A stretch of 64,000 nt of DNA from Cyanobium sp. NIES-981 (GTDB taxonomy: Bacteria; Cyanobacteriota; Cyanobacteriia; PCC-6307; Cyanobiaceae). The stretch covers positions 1-64,000 of the forward strand of contig CAMDLO010000003.1 in the NCBI GenBank assembly GCA_945901765.1, read 5' to 3'. The notes beneath the pieces were generated by a model. The model had not been told where the DNA came from. It made no database searches and worked only from the letters and a program-made list of their open reading frames with translations. The position numbers were made by a program, and so were the translations under genes. This document shows, piece by piece, positions 10,664 to 20,934 of the stretch. Position 1 is the stretch's first letter, and each line of letters opens with the position of its first letter.

Positions 10664-12715
10664 TTGGAACTGCCGATCGATCATTTCCGGCTGCTCGGCG
10701 TCAGCCCCACCACCGATGCCCACACGGTGCTGCGCACCCTGCAGCTGCGGCTCGACCGGGCTCCGGACCAGGGCTTCACCCACGAGACCCTGCAGGCCCG
10801 CGATGCCCTGCTGCGCCACAGCGCCGATCTGCTCTGCGATCAGGAGCGGCGCAGTGCCTACGAATCCGAGCTCACCGCCTTGACGGAGAGCGGTCAGCCG
10901 CTGCAGGCCGCCCTGGATGTGCCCTCCAGTCAGGAGGTGGCCGGCTTGCTGCTGCTTCTGGAAGCCGACCTGCCGCTGGAGGTGTTCGAACTCGTGAGCC
11001 GCGCCCTGCAACCACCCCAGGCCCCGGCCCTCGGCAGCGGCAGGGAAGCCGATCTCGCCCTGCTGGGCGCCCTGGCCAGCCGCCAGGGCGCCGAGGATCT
11101 GCGCCGGCAACGGCACTTCGAAAGCGCCGCCAATCTGCTCATGCAGGGGCAGCAGTTGCTGCAGCGCATGGGGCAGCACCCCCAGCAGCGCCAGGCGATC
11201 AGCGACGACCTGGTGGCGCTGAGGCCTTTCCGGATCCTCGATCTGATCAGCCGCGATCTGAGTGCAGCCGAGGCGCGCGCTGAGGGTCTGCAGCTGCTCG
11301 AGGATCTGGTGCGCGACCGGGGCGGACTGGAAAGCTACGGCGACTCCCGCCTGAGCCATGAGGACTTCGAAGCGTTCTTTCGCCAGATCCGCAGCTACCT
11401 CACGGTGCAGGAGCAGATCGATCTGTTCAGCCGCTGGGCCGAACGGGATGGCAGCACGGCCAGCCGGGCCGATGACCTGGCCACCACAGCACTGACGGCA
11501 TCCGGGTTCGCCCAGCGCAAGCCGGAACGCATCGCCGCAGCCCGCGACCGGCTGCTGGCCAGCGGCCGCAGGGATATGACGGAGCGGCTGGCCTGCCTGC
11601 ACCTGCTGCTCGGCCAGGTCGACGCCGCCGAGGAGACGTTTTACAGCGGCAACGCAGCCCCACCGGTTGCGGACGCCGAGGCAGACGGGCTGGCACACCT
11701 TTGTCGGCACTGCAGCACCTGGCTGGCCAGGGAGGTGCTGCCGGGCTATCGCGATCTGGAATCCGATCCAGACCTGGAGGCCTACTTCGCGGACCGCGAT
11801 GTTCAGGGCTATCTCGACCAGCTCGACAGCGAACCGCCGGCACCGCCCCCGGCACCACCCAGCGTGTTCAGCCTGGCGAGTTCGGCCCTGTTCAGTCTCA
11901 GCGGCCTGGGTGAGCCCGGCGGCCGCCAGCGCAGGGGGGCAGACGACGAACCGGAATCCGAGGCACCCGGATTCGCGAACCGGCCATTCGATCGACCTGA
12001 AGGTGATTTGCCCCATTTCGAACCAGCCGATGCCCAGGACATGGACTGGACAGAGGACGACAGCGCTCCGGGCTGGCAGCTGCCGGACTGGCTGCCTGCA
12101 GGCCTGGCGGAACGGCTGGAGACGATCCCCCGCGGCGCCCTGCTGGCGGCCGGCGCCGCGGCAGCGGCTGTGCTGACCATCGCCGGCATCAGCCTGGTGC
12201 GACCACGAACCGCCCCAACGCCGCTGCCGGTCCAGCCACCGGCCGCCCTTCAGCCACCGGCGGCCCTTCAACCACCGGCCGCGCCCGGACCGGCGCCAAT
12301 CCGCCGCACCGCACTGCCCCTCACCAGCCCCTCGCCGGACAGCGACCAGGTGCGAGCCCTGCTGGAGGCATGGTTGGCGGCCAAGGCGGCCGTGCTGGCG
12401 GGCGGCAGCAGCGCCGCGCCGCTGGAGCAGCTCGCCCGCGACAGCCAGGTGCAGCGGCTGGAGAGCGAGCGCCGTGAAGACGCCGCCGCCGGGCAGAGCC
12501 AGCGGATCCAGGCCAGGGTGACGGACCTGCGGATCGAAACCAGCGGCCCCGGCCGGATCTCCGCCATCGCCACGATCGACTACAACGAGCAGCGCCTCGA
12601 CGCCGCCGGGCAGCCCGTCGGCAGGCCGAAACGGATCAGCGGCCTGCGCAACCGCTACGTGTTCGGCCGCGACGGCGACAGCTGGCGGCTGGTGAGCTTC
12701 CAGCGGGCGAACTGA
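10664..12715 (+). CDS. ARC6/Ftn2-like (ZipN) cell division protein
   Basis: LPIDHFRLLGVSPTTDAHTVLRTLQLRLDRAPDQGFTHETLQARDALLRHSADLLCDQERRSAYESEL (DnaJ-like N-terminus), mid-domain QLQMGQVDAAEETFYSG-type repeat region, single TM, C-terminal IMS-like domain. Start probably TTG 10664. Confidence 0.85.
   Translation: MELPIDHFRLLGVSPTTDAHTVLRTLQLRLDRAPDQGFTHETLQARDALLRHSADLLCDQERRSAYESELTALTESGQPLQAALDVPSSQEVAGLLLLLEADLPLEVFELVSRALQPPQAPALGSGREADLALLGALASRQGAEDLRRQRHFESAANLLMQGQQLLQRMGQHPQQRQAISDDLVALRPFRILDLISRDLSAAEARAEGLQLLEDLVRDRGGLESYGDSRLSHEDFEAFFRQIRSYLTVQEQIDLFSRWAERDGSTASRADDLATTALTASGFAQRKPERIAAARDRLLASGRRDMTERLACLHLLLGQVDAAEETFYSGNAAPPVADAEADGLAHLCRHCSTWLAREVLPGYRDLESDPDLEAYFADRDVQGYLDQLDSEPPAPPPAPPSVFSLASSALFSLSGLGEPGGRQRRGADDEPESEAPGFANRPFDRPEGDLPHFEPADAQDMDWTEDDSAPGWQLPDWLPAGLAERLETIPRGALLAAGAAAAAVLTIAGISLVRPRTAPTPLPVQPPAALQPPAALQPPAAPGPAPIRRTALPLTSPSPDSDQVRALLEAWLAAKAAVLAGGSSAAPLEQLARDSQVQRLESERREDAAAGQSQRIQARVTDLRIETSGPGRISAIATIDYNEQRLDAAGQPVGRPKRISGLRNRYVFGRDGDSWRLVSFQRAN
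12233..12286 (+). repeat. 18-bp coding tandem repeat (QPPAAL x3) in Pro-rich linker
   Basis: cagccaccggccgccctt / cagccaccggcggccctt / caaccaccggccgcgccc. Confidence 0.85.
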
Positions 12716-12810
12716 CGGCTGCCGGCGCCTTTTTACGATCGGGCCACCCGGGGGCCCACCGGCCTTCGCCCCCAGCCTTGCCTCCCTCCCCCTCCGTCTC
12801 CCGCGTGCTG

Positions 12811-14271
12811 ATGTTCGACGAGCTCTCCCAACGGTTTGAAGATGCCGTCAAGAACCTGCGGGGCCAGGCTGCGATCAGCGAAACCAATATCGACGGCGCG
12901 CTGAAGGAGGTGCGCCGTGCCCTGCTGGAGGCCGATGTGAGCCTGCCGGTGGTCAAGGAGTTTGTCGACGAGGTGCGTAGAAAGGCCCTCGGCGCCGAAG
13001 TGGTGCGGGGCATCAGTCCGGATCAGAAGTTCATCCAGGTGGTGCACGAGCAGCTCGTCGACACCATGGGCGGCGCGAACGCCCCCCTGGCCGCCGGCGG
13101 CAAACCGGGGGAGCCGGCGGTGGTGCTGATGGCCGGCCTGCAGGGCGCCGGCAAGACCACCGCCACCGCCAAGCTCGGTCTGCACCTCAAGGATCAGGGC
13201 CGCAAGGCCCTGCTGGTGGGCGCCGATGTCTACCGACCGGCGGCGATTGATCAGCTGAAAACCCTCGGCGGCCAGATCGGCGTGGAAGTATTCAGCCTCG
13301 GCACCGAGGCCAGGCCTGAAGACATCGCCGCCGCCGGCATCGCGAAGGCCAGAGCCGAGGGCTTCGACACGGTGCTGGTGGACACCGCCGGCCGGCTCCA
13401 GATCGATGTGTCGATGATGGAGGAGATGGTGCGGATCCGCGAGGCCTGCCAGCCCGATGAGGTGCTGCTGGTGGTGGATTCGATGATCGGCCAGGAAGCG
13501 GCTGAGCTCACCCGCGCCTTCCACGAGCAGGTGGGCCTCACCGGCGCCGTGCTCACCAAGCTCGACGGCGATTCCCGCGGCGGCGCCGCCCTCTCGATCC
13601 GCAAGGTGAGCGGCGCCCCGATCAAGTTCATCGGCACCGGCGAGAAGGTGGAGGCGCTGCAGCCCTTCCATCCGGAGCGGATGGCCAGCCGCATCCTGGG
13701 GATGGGCGACGTGCTCACCCTGGTGGAGAAGGCCCAGAAGGAGGTGGAACTGGCCGATGTGGCCAGGATGCAGCAGAAGCTTCAGGAAGCGACGTTTGAC
13801 TTCTCCGACTTCGTGCAGCAGATGCGTCTGATCAAGCGCATGGGCTCCCTGGGCGGCCTGATGAAGCTGATCCCCGGCATGAACAAGATCGATTCGGGCA
13901 TGCTCAAGCAGGGGGAGGAGCAGCTCAAGAAGATCGAGGCGATGATCGGCTCGATGACCGAGGCCGAGCGCCGCGACCCGGATCTGCTGGCCGCCAATCC
14001 CTCTCGCCGGCGCCGCATCGCCGGCGGCAGCGGCCACACCCCCGCCGATGTGGACAAGGTGCTGCAGAACTTCCAGCAGATGCGCGGCTTCATGCAACAG
14101 ATGACACGCGGCGGCGGCATGCCGGGCATGCCCGGACTGGGAGGCGGGTTCCCCGGCATGGGGGGTGGCATGCCAGGGATGGGGGGTGGCATGCCGGGCT
14201 CGCGTGGGGGACGTCCCGCGCCGAAACCGGCGAAACCCGCCAAGAAGCGCAAGGGCTTCGGCGAGCTCTGA
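12811..14271 (+). CDS. ffh: Signal recognition particle protein Ffh/SRP54
   Basis: MFDELSQRFEDAVKNLRGQAAISETNIDGALKEVRRALLEADVSLPVVKEFV, GLQGAGKTTATAKLG, DTAGRLQID, Met/Gly-rich C-terminal M domain. Confidence 0.97.
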   Translation: MFDELSQRFEDAVKNLRGQAAISETNIDGALKEVRRALLEADVSLPVVKEFVDEVRRKALGAEVVRGISPDQKFIQVVHEQLVDTMGGANAPLAAGGKPGEPAVVLMAGLQGAGKTTATAKLGLHLKDQGRKALLVGADVYRPAAIDQLKTLGGQIGVEVFSLGTEARPEDIAAAGIAKARAEGFDTVLVDTAGRLQIDVSMMEEMVRIREACQPDEVLLVVDSMIGQEAAELTRAFHEQVGLTGAVLTKLDGDSRGGAALSIRKVSGAPIKFIGTGEKVEALQPFHPERMASRILGMGDVLTLVEKAQKEVELADVARMQQKLQEATFDFSDFVQQMRLIKRMGSLGGLMKLIPGMNKIDSGMLKQGEEQLKKIEAMIGSMTEAERRDPDLLAANPSRRRRIAGGSGHTPADVDKVLQNFQQMRGFMQQMTRGGGMPGMPGLGGGFPGMGGGMPGMGGGMPGSRGGRPAPKPAKPAKKRKGFGEL

Positions 14272-14331
14272 GGGTTGGAGGCACCCCCAGGAGCTACACT
14301 TTTTGTTTGCACACTTAGCGGCTAGGCCACG

Positions 14332-14754
14332 ATGATCAAGCTCCGCCTGAAGCGGTTTGGCAAGAAGCGGGAAGCGAGTTTCCGCCTCGTGGCCGTCAAC
14401 AGCACCTCCCGCCGCGACGGTCATCCGCTCGAGGAGCTGGGTTTCTACAACCCCCGCACCAAGGAAACCCGCCTCGACACCGAGGCCATCCGCACCCGCC
14501 TCGCGCAGGGAGCCCAGCCCACCGGCAGCGTGCTCACCCTGCTGGAGCGCGGCGGTCTGGTCGAGAAAACCGTGCGCCCCTCCGTATTGGTGGGCCAGAA
14601 GAAACAGGCCGAAGCGCGGGAAGCCGCAGCCAGGCAGGCCGCCAAGGAAGCAGCTGAAGCCAAGGCTGCTGAAGCCGCCGCAGCTGCTGAGGCCGCCGCC
14701 GCCGCTGAGGCCGCAGCTGCCGCTGAGGGTGAGGCCGAGCCCGCCGAGGCTTGA
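14332..14754 (+). CDS. rpsP: 30S ribosomal protein S16 with Ala/Glu-rich C-terminal extension
   Basis: [49 protein letters not shown] is S16; followed by [31 protein letters not shown]. Confidence 0.96.
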   Translation: MIKLRLKRFGKKREASFRLVAVNSTSRRDGHPLEELGFYNPRTKETRLDTEAIRTRLAQGAQPTGSVLTLLERGGLVEKTVRPSVLVGQKKQAEAREAAARQAAKEAAEAKAAEAAAAAEAAAAAEAAAAAEGEAEPAEA

Positions 14755-15743
14755 GGTCTTCCTCCACGGCCGAATCCGGCGGGCTCGCCTCAGCCACGAT
14801 CACGCTTCCCTCCCCGGAAGCGGCGTTAGCTCTGGCCGGTCAGGCCGAAGCGACCCTGCGACACCTTGAGGAGCTGACTGGAGCCTCGATCGTGTTGCGG
14901 GGTCTGGATCTGCTGGTGAAGGCGCGGCCCCGGCAACTGGAGCGCGCCAGCGCTCTGATCGAACTGCTGCGGCCCCTCTGGCAGGAGGGGCAGGCGGTGG
15001 GCCAGGTCGATCTCAACACGGCTCTGCATGCCCTTGACAGCGGCCGCGCTGAGCAGCATCGCGCCCTGGGCGATCAGGTGCTGGCCCGCAGCCAGGGCGG
15101 CAAGTTGCTGCGGCCCCGCACCCTGCGGCAGCAGGCCTACGTAGAGGCAATGGAACGCCACGACCTCACCGTGGCGCTCGGGCCCGCCGGCACCGGCAAG
15201 ACCTTCCTGGCCACTGTGCTGGCGGTGCGCATGCTGCAGGAGCGCAAGGTGGAGCGCCTGATCCTCACCCGCCCGGCCGTGGAGGCCGGAGAGCGTCTCG
15301 GCTTCCTGCCCGGAGACCTGCAGCAGAAGGTGGATCCCTACCTCCGTCCCCTCTATGACGCCCTGCACACCCTGATGGGGACGGAGCGCACGGCCGCTCT
15401 GCTGGAGAAGGGGGTGATTGAGGTGGCGCCGCTGGCCTACATGCGCGGCCGCACCCTCGCCGATGCGTTTGTGATCCTCGATGAGGCCCAGAACACGACC
15501 TGCGCCCAGATGCGCATGGTGCTCACCCGGCTGGGCGAACACGCGCGCATGGTGGTGACCGGCGACCCCACCCAGGTGGACCTGCCACCCGGAGTGATCA
15601 GCGGCCTGAGCGAGGCCGCCCAGGTGCTCGACGGGCTGGACGGCGTGGCCGTCTGCCACCTGACTGCCGCCGATGTGGTGCGCCATCCGCTGGTGCAACG
15701 CCTGGTCAACGCCTACGCCGAGCGGGACCGGCGCAGCCGCTGA
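14751..15743 (+). CDS. PhoH-like ATPase
   Basis: [93 protein letters not shown] start overlaps rpsP stop. Confidence 0.94.
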   Translation: MRSSSTAESGGLASATITLPSPEAALALAGQAEATLRHLEELTGASIVLRGLDLLVKARPRQLERASALIELLRPLWQEGQAVGQVDLNTALHALDSGRAEQHRALGDQVLARSQGGKLLRPRTLRQQAYVEAMERHDLTVALGPAGTGKTFLATVLAVRMLQERKVERLILTRPAVEAGERLGFLPGDLQQKVDPYLRPLYDALHTLMGTERTAALLEKGVIEVAPLAYMRGRTLADAFVILDEAQNTTCAQMRMVLTRLGEHARMVVTGDPTQVDLPPGVISGLSEAAQVLDGLDGVAVCHLTAADVVRHPLVQRLVNAYAERDRRSR

Positions 15744-15798
15744 GCTGACCTGGCGGAGCAGAATCCGACCGTCCAACAGCCCATTGCTGATCCATCGG

Positions 15799-16320
15799 AT
15801 GACCCAGCTCGCGCGCTTCCGCATCCCCGCAGAGATCGCCCTGGCCTGCCTGGCTGCTTACGTCATCGGCTTCCAGGTCACCGCCCTGTTTCCGGGCTAC
15901 CTCCCCAAGATCGGCGGGCTGTGGTCGGCGATCTCCGCCGTCGTGGTCACCCAGTCGACCCGACAGGAGACCACATCACAGGCTTCGCTGCGCATGCTCG
16001 GCTCGGCGATCGGTGCCATCACCAGCGCGGCATATCTGCTGCTACTGCCGTTCCATCCGCTGGGCATGGCGGTGGTGATCTTCGCCACCGTGACGATCTG
16101 CACGGCGCTCCGGATCCCCAGTCACGCCCGCCTGGCTGCCATCACCGTTCTGGTGGTGATGGTGACGGCGAGCTTCGATCCACGGCTCAACCCGCTGCTG
16201 AATGCGCTGCTGCGCCTGATCGAATCGGGCATCGGCACCGGCGTGGCGGTGCTGCTGGTGCGGCTCTGGCCCGGTCCGCACCGCGGGGAGGGGATCCGTA
16301 CCGGCGCAGGCAGGGACTGA
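15799..16320 (+). CDS. FUSC family membrane protein (short form)
   Basis: MTQLARFRIPAEIALACLAAYVIGFQVTALFPGYLPKIGGLWSAISAVVVTQSTRQETTSQASLRMLGSAIGAI resembles aromatic acid exporter/FUSC N-terminal TM domain. Confidence 0.75.
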   Translation: MTQLARFRIPAEIALACLAAYVIGFQVTALFPGYLPKIGGLWSAISAVVVTQSTRQETTSQASLRMLGSAIGAITSAAYLLLLPFHPLGMAVVIFATVTICTALRIPSHARLAAITVLVVMVTASFDPRLNPLLNALLRLIESGIGTGVAVLLVRLWPGPHRGEGIRTGAGRD

Positions 16321-16350
16321 ACCCTGCCCGAACTGGCCACCCCTGCCAGA

Positions 16351-17115
16351 ATGCACAAAGTTCACAGTACGGGTGGCGTCATGCCGGCCAGCAGCAATTT
16401 TCAGGAGGCCATCCGCGAGGCGCAGTCCAGCGGCCTCGTCGGCCCCAACGTCGTCAACAAGGCCCTGCCCTTTGTGGGCGGTGGCATGGTGCTCACCGCC
16501 GGCGGGGTGATGGGCGGTCTGGCGATGATGGCCAGCAACCCTGCCGCCTTCATGCCCCTGTTCTGGGTGGCCCTGATCGGCAACTTCATCCTCTTCTTCG
16601 TGGCCCAGAACGTGGCCACGAAAGGGAACAACAGCACGGCCCTGCCCCTGCTGGCCGCCTACAGCCTGCTCACCGGCTTCACCCTCAGCGGTCTGGTGGC
16701 TCTGGCGATCGGCACCGCCGGCATCGGCGCCATCGGCACGGCTGCCCTGGCCACCGGCGTCACTTTCGTGGTGGCTTCGGTGATGGGTCGCCGCATGAGC
16801 GACAGCGTCGGACAGGCTCTGAGCGGCGTGGTGGGGCTGGGCGTGCTCGGCCTGCTGATCGCCATGGTGGTGCAGGTCGTGGGCGGCATCTTCGTGCCGG
16901 GCTTCGGCGGCAACGGCTTCGAGCTGCTGATCGCCGGCTTCGGCACGGTGCTGTTCGTGGGAGCGGCTTTTGTCGACTTCTACACAATGCCCCGCACCTA
17001 CCGCGACGATCAGTACCTGGCTGGTGCGCTGGGGATGTATCTCACCTACATCAACCTGTTCATCTTCATCCTGCGCCTGATCATCGCCCTGCAGGGGGGC
17101 GGTCGCCGCGACTGA
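16351..17115 (+). CDS. Bax inhibitor-1/YccA-type membrane protein
   Basis: Multi-TM; NKALPFVGGGMVLTAGGVMGGLAMMASNP..., AAYSLLTGFTLSGLVALAI, AFVDFYTMPRTYRDDQYLAGALGMYLTYINLFIFILRLI. Start may be 16381. Confidence 0.75.
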   Translation: MHKVHSTGGVMPASSNFQEAIREAQSSGLVGPNVVNKALPFVGGGMVLTAGGVMGGLAMMASNPAAFMPLFWVALIGNFILFFVAQNVATKGNNSTALPLLAAYSLLTGFTLSGLVALAIGTAGIGAIGTAALATGVTFVVASVMGRRMSDSVGQALSGVVGLGVLGLLIAMVVQVVGGIFVPGFGGNGFELLIAGFGTVLFVGAAFVDFYTMPRTYRDDQYLAGALGMYLTYINLFIFILRLIIALQGGGRRD

Positions 17116-17143
17116 TCAGCTCGCCATCCAGCAGGAACAAAGG

Positions 17144-17168
17144 GCCCACCGCAACGGTGGGCTTTTTT
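17144..17168 (+). terminator. Rho-independent terminator downstream of BI-1-like gene
   Basis: GCCCACCG-CAA-CGGTGGGC stem-loop followed by TTTTTT. Confidence 0.88.
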
Positions 17169-17230
17169 GATGGCCCGGATTGGATGGATAACCGGGATTT
17201 GCTGGCGCGCAATGGGACTGGCTGGCCAAC

Positions 17231-17755
17231 TCAGCCGGCCACGGCCTCCACGGCCGCCGCGATCGCCCGGCGCTGCTCGGCGTCGTAGCCCCAGCGATCC
17301 AGAAAGGCCACGTCATCGCCAGCACCCTGACCAGCGGCCTGCAGCAGGGTCTCCAGGCGCTGCTTCACGGCGCCGGGTTCCAGCAGGCGCAGCAGCTCGG
17401 TGCAGCGGGCCTGCACCCGCTCCGAACCCGCCTGCTGGCCGCCATCGCCCTGGCGCCCATGCTGCAGGGCCATGGCCGTGCTCATCGCCAGGTTGCGCGC
17501 ACTCAGATCCACCACCCCCTCGCCAGCAGCCCGCAGCTGCAGCACCAGAGGCTCGGGCAATCGGTCCATCAGCGGGCAGTCGCCGGCCAGGCTCACCACG
17601 AAGAAGCCCCGGGCCCCATCGCGGCTGGCCACCAGCTCGCCGACCCGGTCGGCCAGCACCTCATCACTCAGTTCTCCGTTCTCCCACAGCCCCAGCCACT
17701 GGGCCGTGATCTCCATCGCCTGCTGAAAGGAGGGTTCGCGCAGGGGTTCGCTCAT
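17231..17755 (-). CDS. Conserved hypothetical protein
   Basis: MSEPLREPSFQQAMEITAQWLGLWENGELSDEVLADRVGELVASRDGARGFFVVSLAGDCPLMDRLPEPLV; probable internal start at 17755. Confidence 0.7.
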   Translation of the reverse strand: MSEPLREPSFQQAMEITAQWLGLWENGELSDEVLADRVGELVASRDGARGFFVVSLAGDCPLMDRLPEPLVLQLRAAGEGVVDLSARNLAMSTAMALQHGRQGDGGQQAGSERVQARCTELLRLLEPGAVKQRLETLLQAAGQGAGDDVAFLDRWGYDAEQRRAIAAAVEAVAG

Positions 17756-17793
17756 GCTTCGGGCAGCGCTGCTCTCTGGCACGAGCCTAGAAG

Positions 17794-19659
17794 TCACCGG
17801 AGAGCCTGAGGCGGCGGGGACGGCAGCGGCGGCTGAGGGGGCGGCCCGTTCAGCTGCTGCAGGGATGCAGACCCACCAGGCTCCCGGGCGAGCATCACCC
17901 GGTTGCGGCCTTCGCGCTTGGCCTGGTAAAGGGCCGCCTCGGCGCGGGCCAGCAGATCCTCCATCCCCGCTTCGTTCCCGGAATCCGGCCGGGTGGCCGC
18001 CACGCCCAGGCTGATCGTGACCACACCGAGCGGATGGGGCAGGGCCTGGTCCTCCAGCTCCTGTCGGAGCAGTTCACAGCAGTGCAGGGCCTGCTCGGCG
18101 TCGGTGTCGGGCAGCAGCAGCACGAACTCCTCGCCACCGAAGCGAAACACGCTGTCCCCCTGGCGCCGTAGCCCGGCCCGGAGCTGCTGGGCCACGGCCC
18201 GCAGGCAGCCATCCCCGGCTGGGTGACCGAAGCCGTCGTTGTAAGCCTTGAAGTGATCCACATCCACCATGACCAAAGCCAGGGATTCACGCCCTCGTCG
18301 TGCCATCCCCCAGGCGCGGGCCAAGGCCTGCTCGAAGCTGCGTCGATTGGCCAGGCCGGTGAGGGAATCTTCTCCAGCCAGCTGGGTGAGCTGGCGGTTG
18401 GCCCGCTCCAGCGCCTCGGTGCGCTGCTGCACCAGCTGCTCCAGATCACGGTTGCGGTCCTCCAGCAACCGCTGCTCCCGCCGGCGGAACCCAATCTCCC
18501 GGCTCAACACCAACAGAGCGGCCCCGAGCAGTAGACCCATGAACACCGCCAGAGCGAGTTGCAGCCCAAGCAACTCCTGAGCCACCAGGCGGTCGATGGC
18601 CGTTCCATCAACCGCAAACACCGCCCTGGCCTGCAGTCGGGGGAGCGGGGCGACCAGCAGGTGCTGACCTTTGAGGTCCAGGCTGTACACCTGACCATCA
18701 GCCCGAGCCGCACCAAGCACCGGGGCGTGGTCTGCGGGCAGGAGAGCACCGGGCGCGATCGCGACGCCTTCGCGCGCCAGCAAACTCCCATCCATCGCTG
18801 CCACGTAAAGCGGCTGGGCCAGCAAACCACTGCGGCTCCGACTCTCCAAGGGCATCAGCCAGCGCAGCAGATCGCGCAGCACCAGATCGTGGCCCACGGA
18901 ACCAGCCCAGCGTCCCCGCTGGGCGAAGGGCGCCACCACGCTGATCAGCCAGTCCTTGGCCGCCGGGTCGTACTGGGGACGGGTCCAGCGGGGCTTGCCG
19001 CTGGGATTGACTCTCGGTGCCGTGAGCTGCACCCACTCCGTGGGCCTGTAATCGAGCTGTGCCGTGGCGTGGCGCACGAATGCGGGTCTGGCGGGCCAGA
19101 AGATCACTTCGCCACCCGTGAGCGGCAGCACCCAGGTGTTCTCGACCACCATTTCGGACGCACCCAGTCCGTACACCGTGGTGATCGCCTGGGCCTCACT
19201 GAAGAACGCCCGCAGCGGAGCCGTAAGCGACACGGAGGGGGGGATCCAGACGCCGGCCTGTCGTTCGGGCTGAAAACGGTCCGCTGCGCTTCGCCAGACC
19301 CCGTCAGGGTCCTGGCGGACCAGCGTGCCGAAGGGCAACGGCGCCAGCGACTGGAAGGGGGCTGCCGGATCAATCGCCGACACCAGCTCGGCGAAATCCG
19401 CGATACTCCTCTCGGCAGCGCTCAGGGAGGCGTTGAAGCGGTCCACATCGGTCTGCACCTTCAGTTGTTGAGCCCGCAGGGCCTGCTGCTGCAATTGCTC
19501 GCTCAGCTGCTGCTGCAACTGCCAGGAAGCAACAGATCCCGCCAGAAGCACCAGGGCAGACAGGGCCATGCCCAGCGGCGGAATCGACGCCACCGCCGCT
19601 GGCAGCGACAGGGCGGCACGCAGACGGGAACGGAGAGGCGGGGTGAGCACCGATGGCAA
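17794..19659 (-). CDS. Membrane-bound diguanylate cyclase with periplasmic sensor (Cache-like) domain and GGDEF domain
   Basis: Two TM segments flanking about 290 aa, then DSLTGLANRRSFEQALARAWGMA...VDVDHFKAYNDGFGHPAGDGCL...RRQGDSVFRFGGEEFVLLLPDTD; GGEEF active site. Confidence 0.9.
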   Translation of the reverse strand: MPSVLTPPLRSRLRAALSLPAAVASIPPLGMALSALVLLAGSVASWQLQQQLSEQLQQQALRAQQLKVQTDVDRFNASLSAAERSIADFAELVSAIDPAAPFQSLAPLPFGTLVRQDPDGVWRSAADRFQPERQAGVWIPPSVSLTAPLRAFFSEAQAITTVYGLGASEMVVENTWVLPLTGGEVIFWPARPAFVRHATAQLDYRPTEWVQLTAPRVNPSGKPRWTRPQYDPAAKDWLISVVAPFAQRGRWAGSVGHDLVLRDLLRWLMPLESRSRSGLLAQPLYVAAMDGSLLAREGVAIAPGALLPADHAPVLGAARADGQVYSLDLKGQHLLVAPLPRLQARAVFAVDGTAIDRLVAQELLGLQLALAVFMGLLLGAALLVLSREIGFRRREQRLLEDRNRDLEQLVQQRTEALERANRQLTQLAGEDSLTGLANRRSFEQALARAWGMARRGRESLALVMVDVDHFKAYNDGFGHPAGDGCLRAVAQQLRAGLRRQGDSVFRFGGEEFVLLLPDTDAEQALHCCELLRQELEDQALPHPLGVVTISLGVAATRPDSGNEAGMEDLLARAEAALYQAKREGRNRVMLAREPGGSASLQQLNGPPPQPPLPSPPPQALR

Positions 19660-19763
19660 AGCCTGGAAGCGGCAAAGCGCAGACCGATCCGATCAGCGGC
19701 CTCATTGATTCTGGGACAGCCGGATGAAACTGGCAGAGGCAGCCGCCGGGCTGCCACTGTTGA

Positions 19764-20834
19764 ATGATGCCCGACACTCCCACGACAGGCGGCCCCATGC
19801 CCAGCGGCGACGAGGGCCAGCTGCTGCCGATCCCCGATCCCGCCGAATCAGCCCGTCTGCTGGGCTCCGCCAACCAGGCCGCGGCCGGCGAGGGGTTCCG
19901 CTCCGGTTTTGTGGCCCTGATCGGCCGGCCGAACGTGGGCAAGAGCACCCTGCTGAACCAGCTGGTGGGGCAAAAGGTGGCGATCACCTCGCCGGTGGCC
20001 CAGACCACCCGCAACAGGTTGCGCGCGATCCTCACCACCGCCGGGGCCCAGCTGGTGCTGCTCGACACCCCGGGCATCCACAAGCCCCACCACCTGCTGG
20101 GGGAGCGCCTGGTGAAGACGGCGAAAGGGGCGATCGGCGATGTGGATGTGGTGCTGCTGCTGGTGGACGGCAGCGAGCCGGCCGGCCGCGGCGACGGCTT
20201 CATCGTGGAACTGTTGCGCCACTGCCGCGCCCCGGTGCATGTGGCCCTCAACAAACACGACCTGGTCGATCCGGCCCAGGCTGAAGCACTGGCCGCCAGC
20301 TACCGCGAGATGTTGGAGGGTCGGGGCGATTTCGCCGGCCCCACACCTGCCGGCCAGGACCCGCGGCCGCCGCTGGCCTGGCCCCTGCATCCGGTGAGCG
20401 CCCTCACCGGCGCGGGCACCGAGGCCCTGGTGGGGGCCCTGGCGGCCGATCTGCCCGAGGGGCCCCAGCTCTACCCGGCCGACGCGGTGAGCGACCAGCC
20501 CGAGCAGCTGCTGATGGCCGAACTGATCCGCGAGCAGGTGCTCAGCCACACCCGCGAGGAGGTGCCCCACTCGGTGGCGGTGAGCATCGACCGGGTGGTG
20601 GACGACGGCCCCCGCACCGCCGTGCTCGCAACGGTGCTGGTGGAGCGCGCCAGCCAGAAGGGAATCCTGATCGGCAAAGGCGGCCGCATGCTCAAGACCA
20701 TCGGCCAGGGGGCGCGCCTGCAGATGGAGAAGGTGTTCAGCGGGCCGGTGTATCTGGAGCTGTTCGTGAAGGTGGTACCGGGCTGGCGCCGCAGCGCCGC
20801 CCGCCTGGCCGAGCTGGGCTACAGGGGGGAGTGA
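19764..20834 (+). CDS. era: GTPase Era
   Basis: FVALIGRPNVGKSTLLNQLVGQKVAITSPVAQTTRNRLRAILT, LLDTPGIHKPHHLLGERLV, LNKHD, KH domain ILIGKGGRMLKTIGQGARLQMEKVF. Exact start uncertain. Confidence 0.97.
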   Translation: MMPDTPTTGGPMPSGDEGQLLPIPDPAESARLLGSANQAAAGEGFRSGFVALIGRPNVGKSTLLNQLVGQKVAITSPVAQTTRNRLRAILTTAGAQLVLLDTPGIHKPHHLLGERLVKTAKGAIGDVDVVLLLVDGSEPAGRGDGFIVELLRHCRAPVHVALNKHDLVDPAQAEALAASYREMLEGRGDFAGPTPAGQDPRPPLAWPLHPVSALTGAGTEALVGALAADLPEGPQLYPADAVSDQPEQLLMAELIREQVLSHTREEVPHSVAVSIDRVVDDGPRTAVLATVLVERASQKGILIGKGGRMLKTIGQGARLQMEKVFSGPVYLELFVKVVPGWRRSAARLAELGYRGE

Positions 20835-20934
20835 GACCGCTGGCTGGCTTGGCCAGCGGGCCTGCTCAGCGGCTCAGGGGCCCCAGGTGGTCTGGCTGGG
20901 CAAGACCAGCCCTGGCGCCTGAGAGAATCCACCG

